Shown here: positions 1 to 6,384 of the stretch, piece after piece
Position numbering within the stretch: the first letter of the stretch is position 1
Layout of the letters: each line of letters opens with the position of its first letter
DNA from: Lachnospiraceae bacterium
GTDB taxonomy: Bacteria > Bacillota > Clostridia > Lachnospirales > Lachnospiraceae
NCBI GenBank assembly: GCA_900753685.1
Contig: CAAEAB010000216.1
Coordinates: 1 to 13,001 of the forward strand
DNA length: 13,001 bases
Direction: 5' to 3'
Notes under the pieces: model-generated
Seen by the model: the letters and a program-made list of their open reading frames with translations, nothing else
Database searches by the model: none
Told to the model about the DNA's origin: nothing
Translations under genes and position numbers: made by a program

Positions 1-84
1 TCAGTACGATACTTCTATTGTATCACTTATTGTCTATTTGGAATTTTCTCATTTTGACTTGCACTATTTATATTCTAGCACCAA

Positions 85-113
85 TATACTTTTATCATTA
101 TCTTTGCTATAAT
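85..113 (+). promoter_or_regulatory. Candidate extended -10 promoter upstream of uvrB and of a folded leader
   Basis: A perfect TATAAT lies at 108-113, preceded by TG one base upstream (105-106), giving an extended -10 element. The -35 position (about 85-90, TATACT) is poor, which extended -10 promoters tolerate. Transcription would begin near 120, exactly where the 8-bp stem GGGCAGAG starts. The promoter could drive a free-standing RNA or a leader of about 313 nt for uvrB. I see no equally good promoter closer to uvrB: a TTGACA at 353-358 has no convincing -10 partner. Confidence 0.55.
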
Positions 114-120
114 GTCCGAA

Positions 121-275
121 AGGGCAGAGACAGATATATGCAAGGCAGACTGTCATGCTTGCATGAACAGTCGGTATTGCATATATCTGACGAGCGAAGC
201 GACCGAGGAAAACCGAAGGTTTTTCGAGGTGCTCTGCCCGTTAGTGTTACTTCGTGTTATTTAGTCCTCGAAAAA
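121..275 (+). ncRNA. Candidate structured RNA or uvrB leader with competing stems
   Basis: Arms 122-129 (GGGCAGAG) and 232-239 (CTCTGCCC) pair perfectly and enclose two hairpins. The first has 131-143 paired perfectly with 177-189 (13 bp), a 4x4 internal loop, 148-153 paired with 167-172, and an apical CATG stem capped by a CUUG tetraloop near 158-161. The second pairs 207-214 with 218-225 around a GAA loop. In competition, 220-229 (TTTTTCGAGG) is perfectly complementary to 266-275 (CCTCGAAAAA). That pairing would break the second hairpin and trap one arm of the closing stem in its loop. I do not recognise a known riboswitch or RNA family. It may be a regulatory leader, a small RNA, or a copy of a dispersed palindromic repeat. 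I see no credible protein here. Confidence 0.45.
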
Positions 276-319
276 GTGTTTTCCCAAGGGATACTTCGTA
301 ATGTGACTTTTGCCTTTCT

Positions 320-381
320 GGATTCGTAATGGAGTCCTATAAGGCTATTATTTTGACATTTTCGTTACGAATGAATTTTTT
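320..381 (+). other. Possible alternative hairpins just before uvrB
   Basis: GGATTC (320-325) can pair with GAGTCC (332-337) in a small hairpin. The overlapping ATTCGTAA (322-329) can instead pair perfectly with TTACGAAT (365-372), three bases before a run of six T (376-381). The two folds exclude one another, as in attenuators. The stems are short and AT-rich, so chance pairing is a real possibility. The rest of 276-432 shows only the uvrB ribosome binding site (AAGGAGAG, 417-424). Confidence 0.25.
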
Positions 382-432
382 GAGGGTGGCTGATATTGAA
401 CGTATCAAAAGTCACAAAGGAGAGATTTTGCT

Positions 433-2421
433 ATGGATAAATTCGTTTTAAAGGCCCCGTATCAGCCCACAGGCGATCAGCCGCAGGCAATCGAGGCGCT
501 TGTAAAAGGGTTCAAGGAAGGCAATCAATGCCAGACTTTACTAGGGGTTACGGGTTCTGGAAAGACGTTTACGATGGCCAACGTGATCGAGCAGTTGCAG
601 AAACCCACATTGGTCATCGCCCATAATAAAACACTGGCCGCTCAGTTGTACGGAGAATTCAAGGAGATGTTCCCTGATAACGCAGTGGAATATTTTGTGA
701 GCTATTATGATTATTATCAGCCGGAGGCCTATGTGCCGCAGACGGATACGTATATCGCGAAGGATTCAGCGATTAATGATGAAATTGATAAGCTGCGCCA
801 TTCGGCGACAGCGGCGCTGACGGAGCGGGAGGATGTTATTATCATATCTTCGGTATCCTGCATTTACGGGTTGGGCAGTCCGATTGACTACAAGGAGATG
901 GTTGTATCTTTGCGTCCGGGGATGGAGAAGGATCGAGACGATGTGGTCCGAAAACTGATCGATATTCAGTACGAGCGGAATGACATGGATTTTAAGCGAG
1001 GGACCTTCCGGGTCCATGGCGACGTGGTGGAAATTTATCCGGCGGCAGCTGAAGGCGAGGCGGTGCGGGTTGAATTTTTCGGCGATGAGGTGGACCGGAT
1101 TACGTCTTTTGACCCTCTGACGGGAGAAATTAAGGCGCGACTGGAGCATATTGCCATTTTTCCGGCTTCCCATTATGTTGTTTCCAAGGAAAAAATGGAA
1201 GCGGCGATTGTCAATATTGAAAAGGAGCTTGAGGAGCGGATACAGTATTTTAAAAGCGAGGACAAGCTGCTGGAGGCGCAGCGGATTTCGGAACGGACAA
1301 ATTTTGATATCGAAATGATGCGGGAGACCGGATTTTGTTCTGGTATTGAGAATTATTCCCGACATCTGGCCGGATTGGAACCGGGGGCAACACCCCATAC
1401 ATTATTGGACTATTTTCCGGATGATTTTCTCATCATTGTGGATGAGTCTCATATGACAATCCCTCAGGTGAGGGGGATGTATGCCGGAGACCAGTCGAGA
1501 AAGACGACGTTGGTAGACTATGGATTCCGGCTGCCGTCGGCGAAGGATAACCGGCCGCTGAACTTTCAGGAATTTGAAAGCAAGATCGACCAGATGTTAT
1601 TTGTCTCGGCTACGCCGAATGTCTATGAGGCACAACATGAACTGCTAAGGACGGAACAGATTATCCGGCCGACAGGACTTTTGGATCCGGAGATTTCGGT
1701 ACGTCCGGTGAAGGGACAGATTGATGACCTGATCAGTGAGGTTAATCGGGAGACTGGGCAGGGGCATAAAGTCCTGATTACTACCTTGACCAAGCGGATG
1801 GCAGAGGATTTGACCGAATATATGCGTGAAGCGGGTATACGGGTAAAATACCTTCATTCAGACATCGATACACTGGAGCGAACTGAAATTGTGCGGGATT
1901 TGCGTATGAACGTGTTTGATGTGCTTGTCGGCATCAATCTCCTGCGGGAAGGGCTGGACATTCCGGAAATTACGCTGGTGGCGATTCTGGATGCGGATAA
2001 GGAAGGCTTTCTGCGTTCCGAGACATCATTGATTCAGACGATCGGCCGGGCGGCACGAAACTCCGAAGGGCACGTTATTATGTATGCGGATACGGTGACC
2101 GATTCCATGAAGCGGGCCATTGATGAAACGAACCGACGCCGCAAGATTCAGCAGGCTTATAATGAGGAGCATGGAATTACGCCGCAGACGATTAGGAAAG
2201 CGGTCAGAGATTTGATTGCTGTTTCTAAGGCTATTGCAGAAACCGAAGACCAGTTGATTAAAGACCCGGAATCCATGAGCCGGAAGGAATTGACAAAGCT
2301 CGTTGGAAAAGTAGAAAAACAGATGCGGGCAGCGGCGGCGGATTTGAATTTCGAGCAGGCCGCCGAACTGAGGGATAAATTAATTGAATTAAAACAAATG
2401 CTGTCGACCATGGATGATTGA
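433..2421 (+). CDS. uvrB: UvrABC excinuclease subunit B
   Basis: UvrB is the damage-verifying helicase-like subunit of nucleotide excision repair. It is loaded on DNA by UvrA and then recruits UvrC for dual incision in the cytoplasm. The 662-residue product has the family's usual length. Walker A GVTGSGKT is at residues 38-45 and the Tyr-rich beta-hairpin that clamps one DNA strand starts near 91. The Walker B/DESH box is at 337-340, helicase motif VI (QTIGRAARN) at 535-543, and a C-terminal UVR coiled-coil that contacts UvrC at about 625-657. The ATG follows AAGGAGAG by eight bases. In many Firmicutes uvrA follows directly; here a tRNA-Gln gene with its own promoter comes next. No GAAC-N4-GTTC LexA operator is visible upstream, so SOS control is not supported by the sequence in view. 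No clear intrinsic terminator follows the gene. Confidence 0.98.
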   Translation: MDKFVLKAPYQPTGDQPQAIEALVKGFKEGNQCQTLLGVTGSGKTFTMANVIEQLQKPTLVIAHNKTLAAQLYGEFKEMFPDNAVEYFVSYYDYYQPEAYVPQTDTYIAKDSAINDEIDKLRHSATAALTEREDVIIISSVSCIYGLGSPIDYKEMVVSLRPGMEKDRDDVVRKLIDIQYERNDMDFKRGTFRVHGDVVEIYPAAAEGEAVRVEFFGDEVDRITSFDPLTGEIKARLEHIAIFPASHYVVSKEKMEAAIVNIEKELEERIQYFKSEDKLLEAQRISERTNFDIEMMRETGFCSGIENYSRHLAGLEPGATPHTLLDYFPDDFLIIVDESHMTIPQVRGMYAGDQSRKTTLVDYGFRLPSAKDNRPLNFQEFESKIDQMLFVSATPNVYEAQHELLRTEQIIRPTGLLDPEISVRPVKGQIDDLISEVNRETGQGHKVLITTLTKRMAEDLTEYMREAGIRVKYLHSDIDTLERTEIVRDLRMNVFDVLVGINLLREGLDIPEITLVAILDADKEGFLRSETSLIQTIGRAARNSEGHVIMYADTVTDSMKRAIDETNRRRKIQQAYNEEHGITPQTIRKAVRDLIAVSKAIAETEDQLIKDPESMSRKELTKLVGKVEKQMRAAAADLNFEQAAELRDKLIELKQMLSTMDD

Positions 2422-2498
2422 TGGAAAGACAGACGATTACAGGCTCATCAAGGGCATAAAATTAAAAAAATAAAAATCAAAAAAATTGAAAAAAACAC

Positions 2499-2527
2499 TT
2501 GCCAAAATGTATATGATAGTATATAAT
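2499..2527 (+). promoter_or_regulatory. Sigma-A promoter of tRNA-Gln
   Basis: TTGCCA (2499-2504), a 17-base spacer and a perfect TATAAT (2522-2527) form a near-consensus promoter. The start point would fall near 2534, leaving a leader of about a dozen bases before the mature tRNA at 2547. The preceding 40 bases are A-rich, resembling an UP element, as is common for stable RNA promoters. Confidence 0.88.
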
Positions 2528-2546
2528 GCAATTGTTGAGCCAATGA

Positions 2547-2618
2547 TGGGCTGTCGCCAAATGGCAAGGCACTGGACTCTGACTCCAGCATTTGAAGGTT
2601 CGAATCCTTCCAGCCCAG
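2547..2618 (+). tRNA. tRNA-Gln, anticodon CUG
   Basis: A complete cloverleaf of 72 nt. The acceptor stem pairs 2547-2553 with 2611-2617, with discriminator G at 2618. The D stem pairs GCC (2556-2558) with GGC (2568-2570). The anticodon stem pairs 2572-2576 with 2584-2588, with loop CTCTGAC giving anticodon CTG at 2579-2581. The T arm pairs 2594-2598 with 2606-2610 around TTCGAAT. It reads CAG; the UUG isoacceptor that could read both Gln codons is not in this window. The 3' CCA is not encoded (GCG follows), so it must be added after processing. It stands alone, with its own promoter and terminator. Confidence 0.97.
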
Positions 2619-2626
2619 CGATTATT

Positions 2627-2671
2627 CAGACATTTTATTAAAGGATAACTTTAGTGAAATGTCTGTTTTTT
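2627..2671 (+). terminator. Intrinsic terminator of the tRNA-Gln unit
   Basis: A perfect 9-bp stem, CAGACATTT (2627-2635) with AAATGTCTG (2657-2665), can be extended inward through TAAAG/CTTTA. It is followed immediately by six T (2666-2671). It starts nine bases after the tRNA and lies 46 bases before the next gene's start codon. Confidence 0.88.
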
Positions 2672-2717
2672 CATGTACAGCAAAAATTCGGATAAAGAAT
2701 GCAAAGAGGTGGAAGGT

Positions 2718-3422
2718 ATGTATCGGATGAACCGTCCAGTGACCTACAGCGAGGTCGGGCCGGATTATAAGGCGGATATGGCCCAGGTGATCAATTATTT
2801 TCAGGATTGCAGTTGTTTCCAGTCGGATAGCCTTGGCGTTGGTCCAAAGAATATGGAGACGTTGGGGAAGGTGTGGCTTTTAAACGGTTGGCAGATTATT
2901 GTGGATCGATATCCGGAATATGGCGAGCAGATTTCAGTGGCCACCTGGCCCTATGATTTTAAAGGACCTCTGGGAATGCGTAATTTTATTATTGATGATG
3001 CGTCGGGCAATCGGATTGCCCGGGCGAATTCGGTGTGGGCGATGATTGATGTGTCGACGGGGCGCCCGGTTCGTGTCGATGCAACTCAGATTGAAGCTTA
3101 TCCGATGGAGCCGAGGGAAGAAATGGCCTATGCGGGGCGTAAAATCCGGATATTCGGTGAGTTTGAGATTCTTGAGCCGATTCGGGTCATGAGGGCCTGC
3201 CTTGATACGAATCATCATATGAATAATGGAAGATATGTGGCGGCGGCGATGGAATATTTGCCGGAGGATTATTCTGTACGGCAGGTGCGGGTGGAGTATA
3301 AGTATTCAGCCCGTTATGGAGATGTATTAATTCCAAAACGACAGATTCAGACAGATAGAGTCATCATTATTTTAGAAAATAACCACGGAGAAATATGCGT
3401 AATTACAGAATTTACAGAATAG
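2718..3422 (+). CDS. Acyl-ACP thioesterase, FatA/FatB-like double hot-dog
   Basis: This 234-residue protein belongs to the bacterial acyl-ACP thioesterases, which hydrolyse acyl-acyl carrier protein to free fatty acid in the cytoplasm. An N-terminal hot-dog half carries the helix NYFQDCSCFQSDSLG (26-40) and the TWP element (76-78). The C-terminal half carries the signature D163-T-N165-H-H167-M-N-N, matching the Asp/Asn/His catalytic set of the plant enzymes. The later EYRREC region of plant FatB appears here as EYKYSA (193-198), so the Glu-Cys pair is replaced by Ser-Ala; the catalytic consequence is unknown. I place the start at 2718 behind AGAGGTGG. An in-frame ATG at 2673 lacks a ribosome binding site and abuts the tRNA terminator's U-run. 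No separate promoter is evident, so expression may rely on read-through from the tRNA unit. The cvfB start is nine bases downstream. Confidence 0.87.
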   Translation: MYRMNRPVTYSEVGPDYKADMAQVINYFQDCSCFQSDSLGVGPKNMETLGKVWLLNGWQIIVDRYPEYGEQISVATWPYDFKGPLGMRNFIIDDASGNRIARANSVWAMIDVSTGRPVRVDATQIEAYPMEPREEMAYAGRKIRIFGEFEILEPIRVMRACLDTNHHMNNGRYVAAAMEYLPEDYSVRQVRVEYKYSARYGDVLIPKRQIQTDRVIIILENNHGEICVITEFTE

Positions 3423-3431
3423 GAGCGGTTT

Positions 3432-4259
3432 ATGATACGATTGGGTGAAAAACAAATATTAAGCGTCCTTCGGACAAAGGACTTCGGGGTGTATGTGGGT
3501 GAGTCGGAAGAGGCGGTACTTCTCCCTAAAAAATATGTTCCTGAAGGAATAAGGGTCGGTGATTCCATGGAAGTTTTTGTATATCGGGATTCCAGCGACC
3601 GGTTGATTGCAACGACAGAGACGCCGATGCTTACTCTGGGGCAGGTTGGTCTGCTTCGGGTGAAAGAGGTTGGAAAAATCGGCGCTTTTTTGGATTGGGG
3701 ATTGGAAAAGGATTTGTTTCTTCCATATAAAGAGCAGACAATTCAGGTGCGTCCTGGAAAAAGCTATCCGGTGGCTTTATATATTGACAAAAGTAAACGG
3801 CTTTGTGCAACGATGAAAATATATAATTATCTCCTGGCTGAAGCGCCTTATGCTAAGGATGAGACGGTACAGGGAATTGTCTATCAGGTAAATCCGAATT
3901 TTGGCGTCTTTGTGGCGGTGGATGGCAAATATCATGGGATGATTCCGAAGAAAAATGCCCATGGCGAGTTCCGTATTGGCGACACGATCCAGGCGCGGGT
4001 GGTGGCTGTCCGGGAGGATGGAAAGCTGGAACTTAGCATGAGGGAACGGATTCAGGTACAGATGGCAAAGGATGCAGAAACTGTCATGGATGTTTTGGAG
4101 AGTTACGACGGCGTTCTTCCTTTTTCGGAAAAGGCTTCTCCGGAGGTCATTGAACGGGAATTAAATATGTCCAAGGCGGCATTTAAACGGGCTGTAGGAC
4201 ATTTGCTTAAATTAAAAAAAATTCGGATAGAAAATCATAAGATACGGATGAATATGTAA
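3432..4259 (+). CDS. cvfB: CvfB-like S1 RNA-binding protein
   Basis: The 275-residue product has the CvfB/YitL layout: three S1-type OB-fold repeats (about 3-60, 66-128 and 142-207) and a C-terminal winged helix (about 215-273). CvfB proteins bind RNA and affect virulence or growth traits in Staphylococcus and Streptococcus; the molecular role here is inferred from the family only. The third S1 repeat is the most canonical (VQGIVYQVNPNFGVFVAV, then GDTIQARVVAVREDGKLELSM). The Shine-Dalgarno AGGAG (3421-3425) overlaps the stop codon of the thioesterase gene and the ATG follows nine bases after that stop, so the two genes are probably translationally coupled. No intrinsic terminator is evident after its stop. 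Confidence 0.87.
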   Translation: MIRLGEKQILSVLRTKDFGVYVGESEEAVLLPKKYVPEGIRVGDSMEVFVYRDSSDRLIATTETPMLTLGQVGLLRVKEVGKIGAFLDWGLEKDLFLPYKEQTIQVRPGKSYPVALYIDKSKRLCATMKIYNYLLAEAPYAKDETVQGIVYQVNPNFGVFVAVDGKYHGMIPKKNAHGEFRIGDTIQARVVAVREDGKLELSMRERIQVQMAKDAETVMDVLESYDGVLPFSEKASPEVIERELNMSKAAFKRAVGHLLKLKKIRIENHKIRMNM

Positions 4260-4281
4260 ATGTAAAAATTGTAAATAAATT

Positions 4282-4298
4282 ATTACAAAAAAATTACA
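4282..4298 (-). promoter_or_regulatory. Candidate WalR (YycF) box upstream of the hydrolase promoter
   Basis: Read on the minus strand this is TGTAAT, five bases, TGTAAT, an exact match to the described WalR operator TGTWAH-N5-TGTWAH. It ends seven bases before the -35 hexamer, a position that suits activation. Further TGTAAA half sites lie at 4255, 4261 and 4270 on the plus strand. WalR control is inference, because no walRK genes are in the window. Confidence 0.6.
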
Positions 4299-4305
4299 AT
4301 ATCGG

Positions 4306-4334
4306 TTGACAATTGAATCGGAGTTTGTTAGAAT
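4306..4334 (+). promoter_or_regulatory. Sigma-A promoter of the NlpC/P60 hydrolase
   Basis: A perfect TTGACA (4306-4311), a 17-base spacer and TAGAAT (4329-4334) make a near-consensus promoter. The start point near 4341 leaves an 87-base leader before the ATG at 4428. Confidence 0.85.
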
Positions 4335-4340
4335 ACTATT

Positions 4341-4357
4341 TGTAACAGAAATGTAAT
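4341..4357 (+). promoter_or_regulatory. Second candidate WalR box at the transcription start
   Basis: TGTAAC, five bases (AGAAA), TGTAAT is an exact match to the WalR consensus, placed just downstream of the -10 where binding would be expected to repress or modulate. Another half site, TGTAAC (4372-4377), lies further down the leader. Confidence 0.55.
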
Positions 4358-4427
4358 ATATATTTCGCAAATGTAACAAACAGTTTAACGAAATGTAGAA
4401 TTACTGAAATTAAGGAGGAAAAGACCA

Positions 4428-5951
4428 ATGGGTACATTAAAATTTGCACCGTGTGTTTTCGGTATCGCCGCGGCAGTTGTATTCGGTACAAATCCAATAG
4501 GTGTTCAGGCAGCTCCGGTTACTACAACAAAATATGATGTTTCGTTTGGAGATTTGGATATCCAGGGAAAAATTATTTATACAGCGACTGAAGAGGTTGC
4601 TTCCCCATTTTATAAGAAGGGTATTTCCACGGCGGAAGATTGTGTCATGATTCGTAAAGAGCCAAGCGCAGACAGTGAAGCGGTCGGTAAATTATATTTT
4701 GGCGCCGGCTTCCAGGTCCTTGAAGATGGAGACGAATGGATACATATTCAGTCTGGATCCTGTGAAGGATATGTTTCAGCAGATTATGTTGTTACAGGCA
4801 AGGCTGTAGAAGAAGTTGCCAAAGATACAGATGCAATAAACAGCTATGCGAAGATTATTGCAGATGGTGTAGAGATTAAAGCGGAAGCAGCGGATGATGC
4901 GGAAGTGATTGCAACTGTAGGAAATGATGAAATCCTTGATGTTGTAGCCATCGTTCCGGAGTCTGATTGGACAAAGGTAAGCAAGGATGGCGTTGAAGGC
5001 TATGTAAAGAATCATGCTGTTGAAGTTGGCGTTGACTATGCTTCTGCTGTTTCTATGGAGGAAGAGGCTGAACGTCAGAGAGCGCTGGAAGAAGAGGCGC
5101 GCCTGGCTGAGGAAGCTCGATTAGCCGAGGAAGCACAGGCTGCAGAGCAGACTGAAGCAGTATCGGAAGAGACAGAAGCTTTGGTAGAACAGACCGAGGC
5201 GCCAGCGGAAGAAACGGAAGCTCCAGCAGAAGAAACGGAAGCTCCAGCAGAAGAGAGCGAGGCACCTGCAGAGGAAACTGAGGCTCCGGCCGAAGAGACA
5301 GAAGCTCCGGTAAATGAAGTGTATGTTGAGGATACATGGGAAACTGTATGGGCTACAGATGGGGTGAACGTCAGAGCTTATGCGGATTCTTCTTCAGATA
5401 AAGTTGGTGCATTGGGTCAGGGCGAAAGCGTGACACGTACCGGTATTTGTGATAATGGCTGGAGCCGTGTAGATTACAACGGCACTACCGCTTATATTCA
5501 CAGCGATTATTTGACGACCAGCGAGCCGGTTGTTGAGACGCCATCAAATAATGAAGAAGAGCCGTCTGGCAGCGGAGAAAATACAAGCAGCCTGGGACAG
5601 CAGATTGTTGATTTTGCAAGACAGTTTATCGGAAATCCATATGTATGGGGCGGAACTTCCCTGACGAATGGAGCCGACTGCTCCGGTTTCGTTCAGAGTG
5701 TTTACGCGAACTTTGGATATTCTCTTCCTAGAACATGTACACCACAGCTGAATTACGGATACTCCGTATCCTTTGATGAACTTCAGCCGGGCGACCTGAT
5801 TGGATACGCTTACGGCGGCGAGATTGGTCATATTGCAATCTATTCAGGAAATGGCAATATCGTTCATGCCAGTGATTACAGCACGGGTATTATTGAAACG
5901 AGCATGTACTATGGCGGAACGCCTGTCCGTGCAACACGTATCGTTAATTAA
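4428..5951 (+). CDS. Secreted SH3-domain NlpC/P60 peptidoglycan endopeptidase
   Basis: A 507-residue exported cell-wall hydrolase. Residues 1-28 form a signal peptide with a hydrophobic core and a VQA-AP cleavage site. Two bacterial SH3-like wall-binding domains follow (about 66-123 and 139-200), then a charged helical stretch rich in EEEAR/LAEEA (210-240). Eight Glu/Thr/Pro heptads (241-296), a third SH3 domain (about 304-364), a Ser/Gly/Glu linker and a C-terminal NlpC/P60 domain (about 391-507) complete it. Catalytic residues are visible as Cys418 (ADCSGF), His468 (GHIAIY) and His480 (IVHA). Such enzymes cleave the stem peptide, typically D-Glu to diamino acid, during growth or separation. 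The ATG is nine bases after AAGGAGG. No sortase motif or membrane anchor is seen, so retention is probably by the SH3 domains. Candidate WalR sites flank its promoter and a terminator follows, so it is a single-gene unit. Confidence 0.93.
   Translation: MGTLKFAPCVFGIAAAVVFGTNPIGVQAAPVTTTKYDVSFGDLDIQGKIIYTATEEVASPFYKKGISTAEDCVMIRKEPSADSEAVGKLYFGAGFQVLEDGDEWIHIQSGSCEGYVSADYVVTGKAVEEVAKDTDAINSYAKIIADGVEIKAEAADDAEVIATVGNDEILDVVAIVPESDWTKVSKDGVEGYVKNHAVEVGVDYASAVSMEEEAERQRALEEEARLAEEARLAEEAQAAEQTEAVSEETEALVEQTEAPAEETEAPAEETEAPAEESEAPAEETEAPAEETEAPVNEVYVEDTWETVWATDGVNVRAYADSSSDKVGALGQGESVTRTGICDNGWSRVDYNGTTAYIHSDYLTTSEPVVETPSNNEEEPSGSGENTSSLGQQIVDFARQFIGNPYVWGGTSLTNGADCSGFVQSVYANFGYSLPRTCTPQLNYGYSVSFDELQPGDLIGYAYGGEIGHIAIYSGNGNIVHASDYSTGIIETSMYYGGTPVRATRIVN
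5148..5315 (+). repeat. Eight in-frame 21-bp repeats encoding TEAPAEE-like heptads
   Basis: Eight consecutive 21-bp units encode heptads of the pattern [E/Q][T/S]EAPAE: two degenerate units first (QTEAVSE, ETEALVE), then six near-identical ones ending ETEAPVN. The array forms an acidic, Pro-rich spacer between the wall-binding part and the third SH3/catalytic part. Neighbouring DNA units differ by synonymous changes, so the array is not freshly amplified, but in-frame length variation between strains is likely. Confidence 0.92.
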
Positions 5952-5984
5952 TTTGATTTCCTTTTTCTGATAATAATCTAAAAA

Positions 5985-6024
5985 AACACCTGATAAATCT
6001 ATATGGTTTATCGGGTGTTTTTTT
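5985..6024 (+). terminator. Strong intrinsic terminator after the hydrolase gene
   Basis: Arms 5985-5997 and 6007-6019 form a 13-bp stem with one T-G wobble and a nine-base loop, followed by T continuing to 6024. An A-run precedes the stem, so it could also work on the minus strand. Its final T residues overlap the first DnaA-like box (6023-6031). Confidence 0.92.
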
Positions 6025-6320
6025 ATCCACCGAATGGGGTATAAGATGTGGAAAAAAGAATGTAAAATAACCTCGAAAAAGGGAATTTTATTAAAATTGC
6101 ACAAAAAACTTGTCGAAGGATTGCATAAAGAGAAAAATATACATTTTGGATTATCCACAATTCACAAGGTTATCCACATTGAAAAATCCATTTTTTTCGG
6201 AAAAATCGACTTATGCACAGAGTTATCCACTTTATCCACAATGTATAATGGGTGAATGAAAGTAAAAAAGGCAAAAATATGTTTTGGTGAAAACGTAAAA
6301 AACGTTAAAATTGTGGATAA
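6023..6320 (+). other. Cluster of DnaA boxes, origin-like or DnaA-titration region
   Basis: Eight DnaA-box-like 9-mers occur in about 300 bases. Four are exact TTATCCACA: 6151-6159, 6170-6178 and 6232-6240 (plus strand) and 6312-6320 (minus). One is TTATGCACA (6211-6219), fitting TTATNCACA. Three differ at one position: 6023-6031, 6047-6055 (minus) and 6223-6231. Boxes 6223-6231 and 6232-6240 abut head to tail. AT-rich DNA with an inverted repeat follows (6361-6430). The arrangement resembles oriC or the DnaA-binding clusters of Bacillus, but no dnaA, dnaN or rpmH is in the window and the flanking genes are not typical of a Clostridial origin. No credible protein lies in 5952-6494. Confidence 0.85.
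6110..6117 (+). promoter_or_regulatory. Candidate Spo0A box inside the DnaA-box cluster
   Basis: TTGTCGAA contains the 0A-box core TGTCGAA in full. It sits between the outer and central DnaA boxes. Spo0A binds among DnaA boxes at oriC of Bacillus subtilis, so the co-occurrence is suggestive. An isolated 7-mer could be chance. Confidence 0.4.
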
Positions 6321-6324
6321 CCTC

Positions 6325-6352
6325 TTGACTTTTTAGTTGTTTATTCTTTACT
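6325..6352 (+). promoter_or_regulatory. Candidate distal hpf promoter next to a DnaA box
   Basis: TTGACT (6325-6330), a 16-base spacer and TTTACT (6347-6352) form a moderate sigma-A promoter. An exact minus-strand DnaA box ends five bases before the -35, and a TGTCGAA Spo0A-type box overlaps the end of the -10. It would give a leader of about 135 bases for hpf. Confidence 0.45.
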
Positions 6353-6358
6353 GTCGAA
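6352..6358 (+). promoter_or_regulatory. Candidate Spo0A box at the distal hpf promoter
   Basis: TGTCGAA, the 0A-box core, begins on the last base of the candidate -10 hexamer. Binding here would be expected to block that promoter. Its use is inferred only. Confidence 0.35.
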
Positions 6359-6384
6359 TAGCGTTGCTTTATCTGTTTTTTATT

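Noticed and set aside
18-329. Open frame of 103 codons upstream of uvrB
   Set aside because: It starts with TTG without a ribosome binding site, runs through the strongly base-paired element, and its residues show no protein-like domain or pattern.
353-381. uvrB promoter built on TTGACA at 353-358
   Set aside because: The -10 position holds only T-rich sequence with no TATAAT-like hexamer at 16-18 bases.
394-407. LexA operator candidate GAACGTATCAAA before uvrB
   Set aside because: The second half should be GTTC after four bases; CAAA does not match.
766-1398. Long minus-strand frame opposite uvrB, with similar ones opposite secA and apgM
   Set aside because: These are antisense shadows of well-recognised genes, without ribosome binding sites or family features.
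6034-6255. Open frame of 73 codons in the DnaA-box region
   Set aside because: The DNA is explained by DnaA boxes and low-complexity AT sequence; there is no ribosome binding site and no recognisable family.
6288-6301. Possible CcpA cre site TGAAAACGTAAAAA upstream of hpf
   Set aside because: It fails the conserved CA at the 3' end, and AT-rich DNA gives such near matches easily.
6333-6359. Sigma-H-type promoter for hpf, suggested by GTCGAAT
   Set aside because: There is no AGGA-like -35 element at the right distance.
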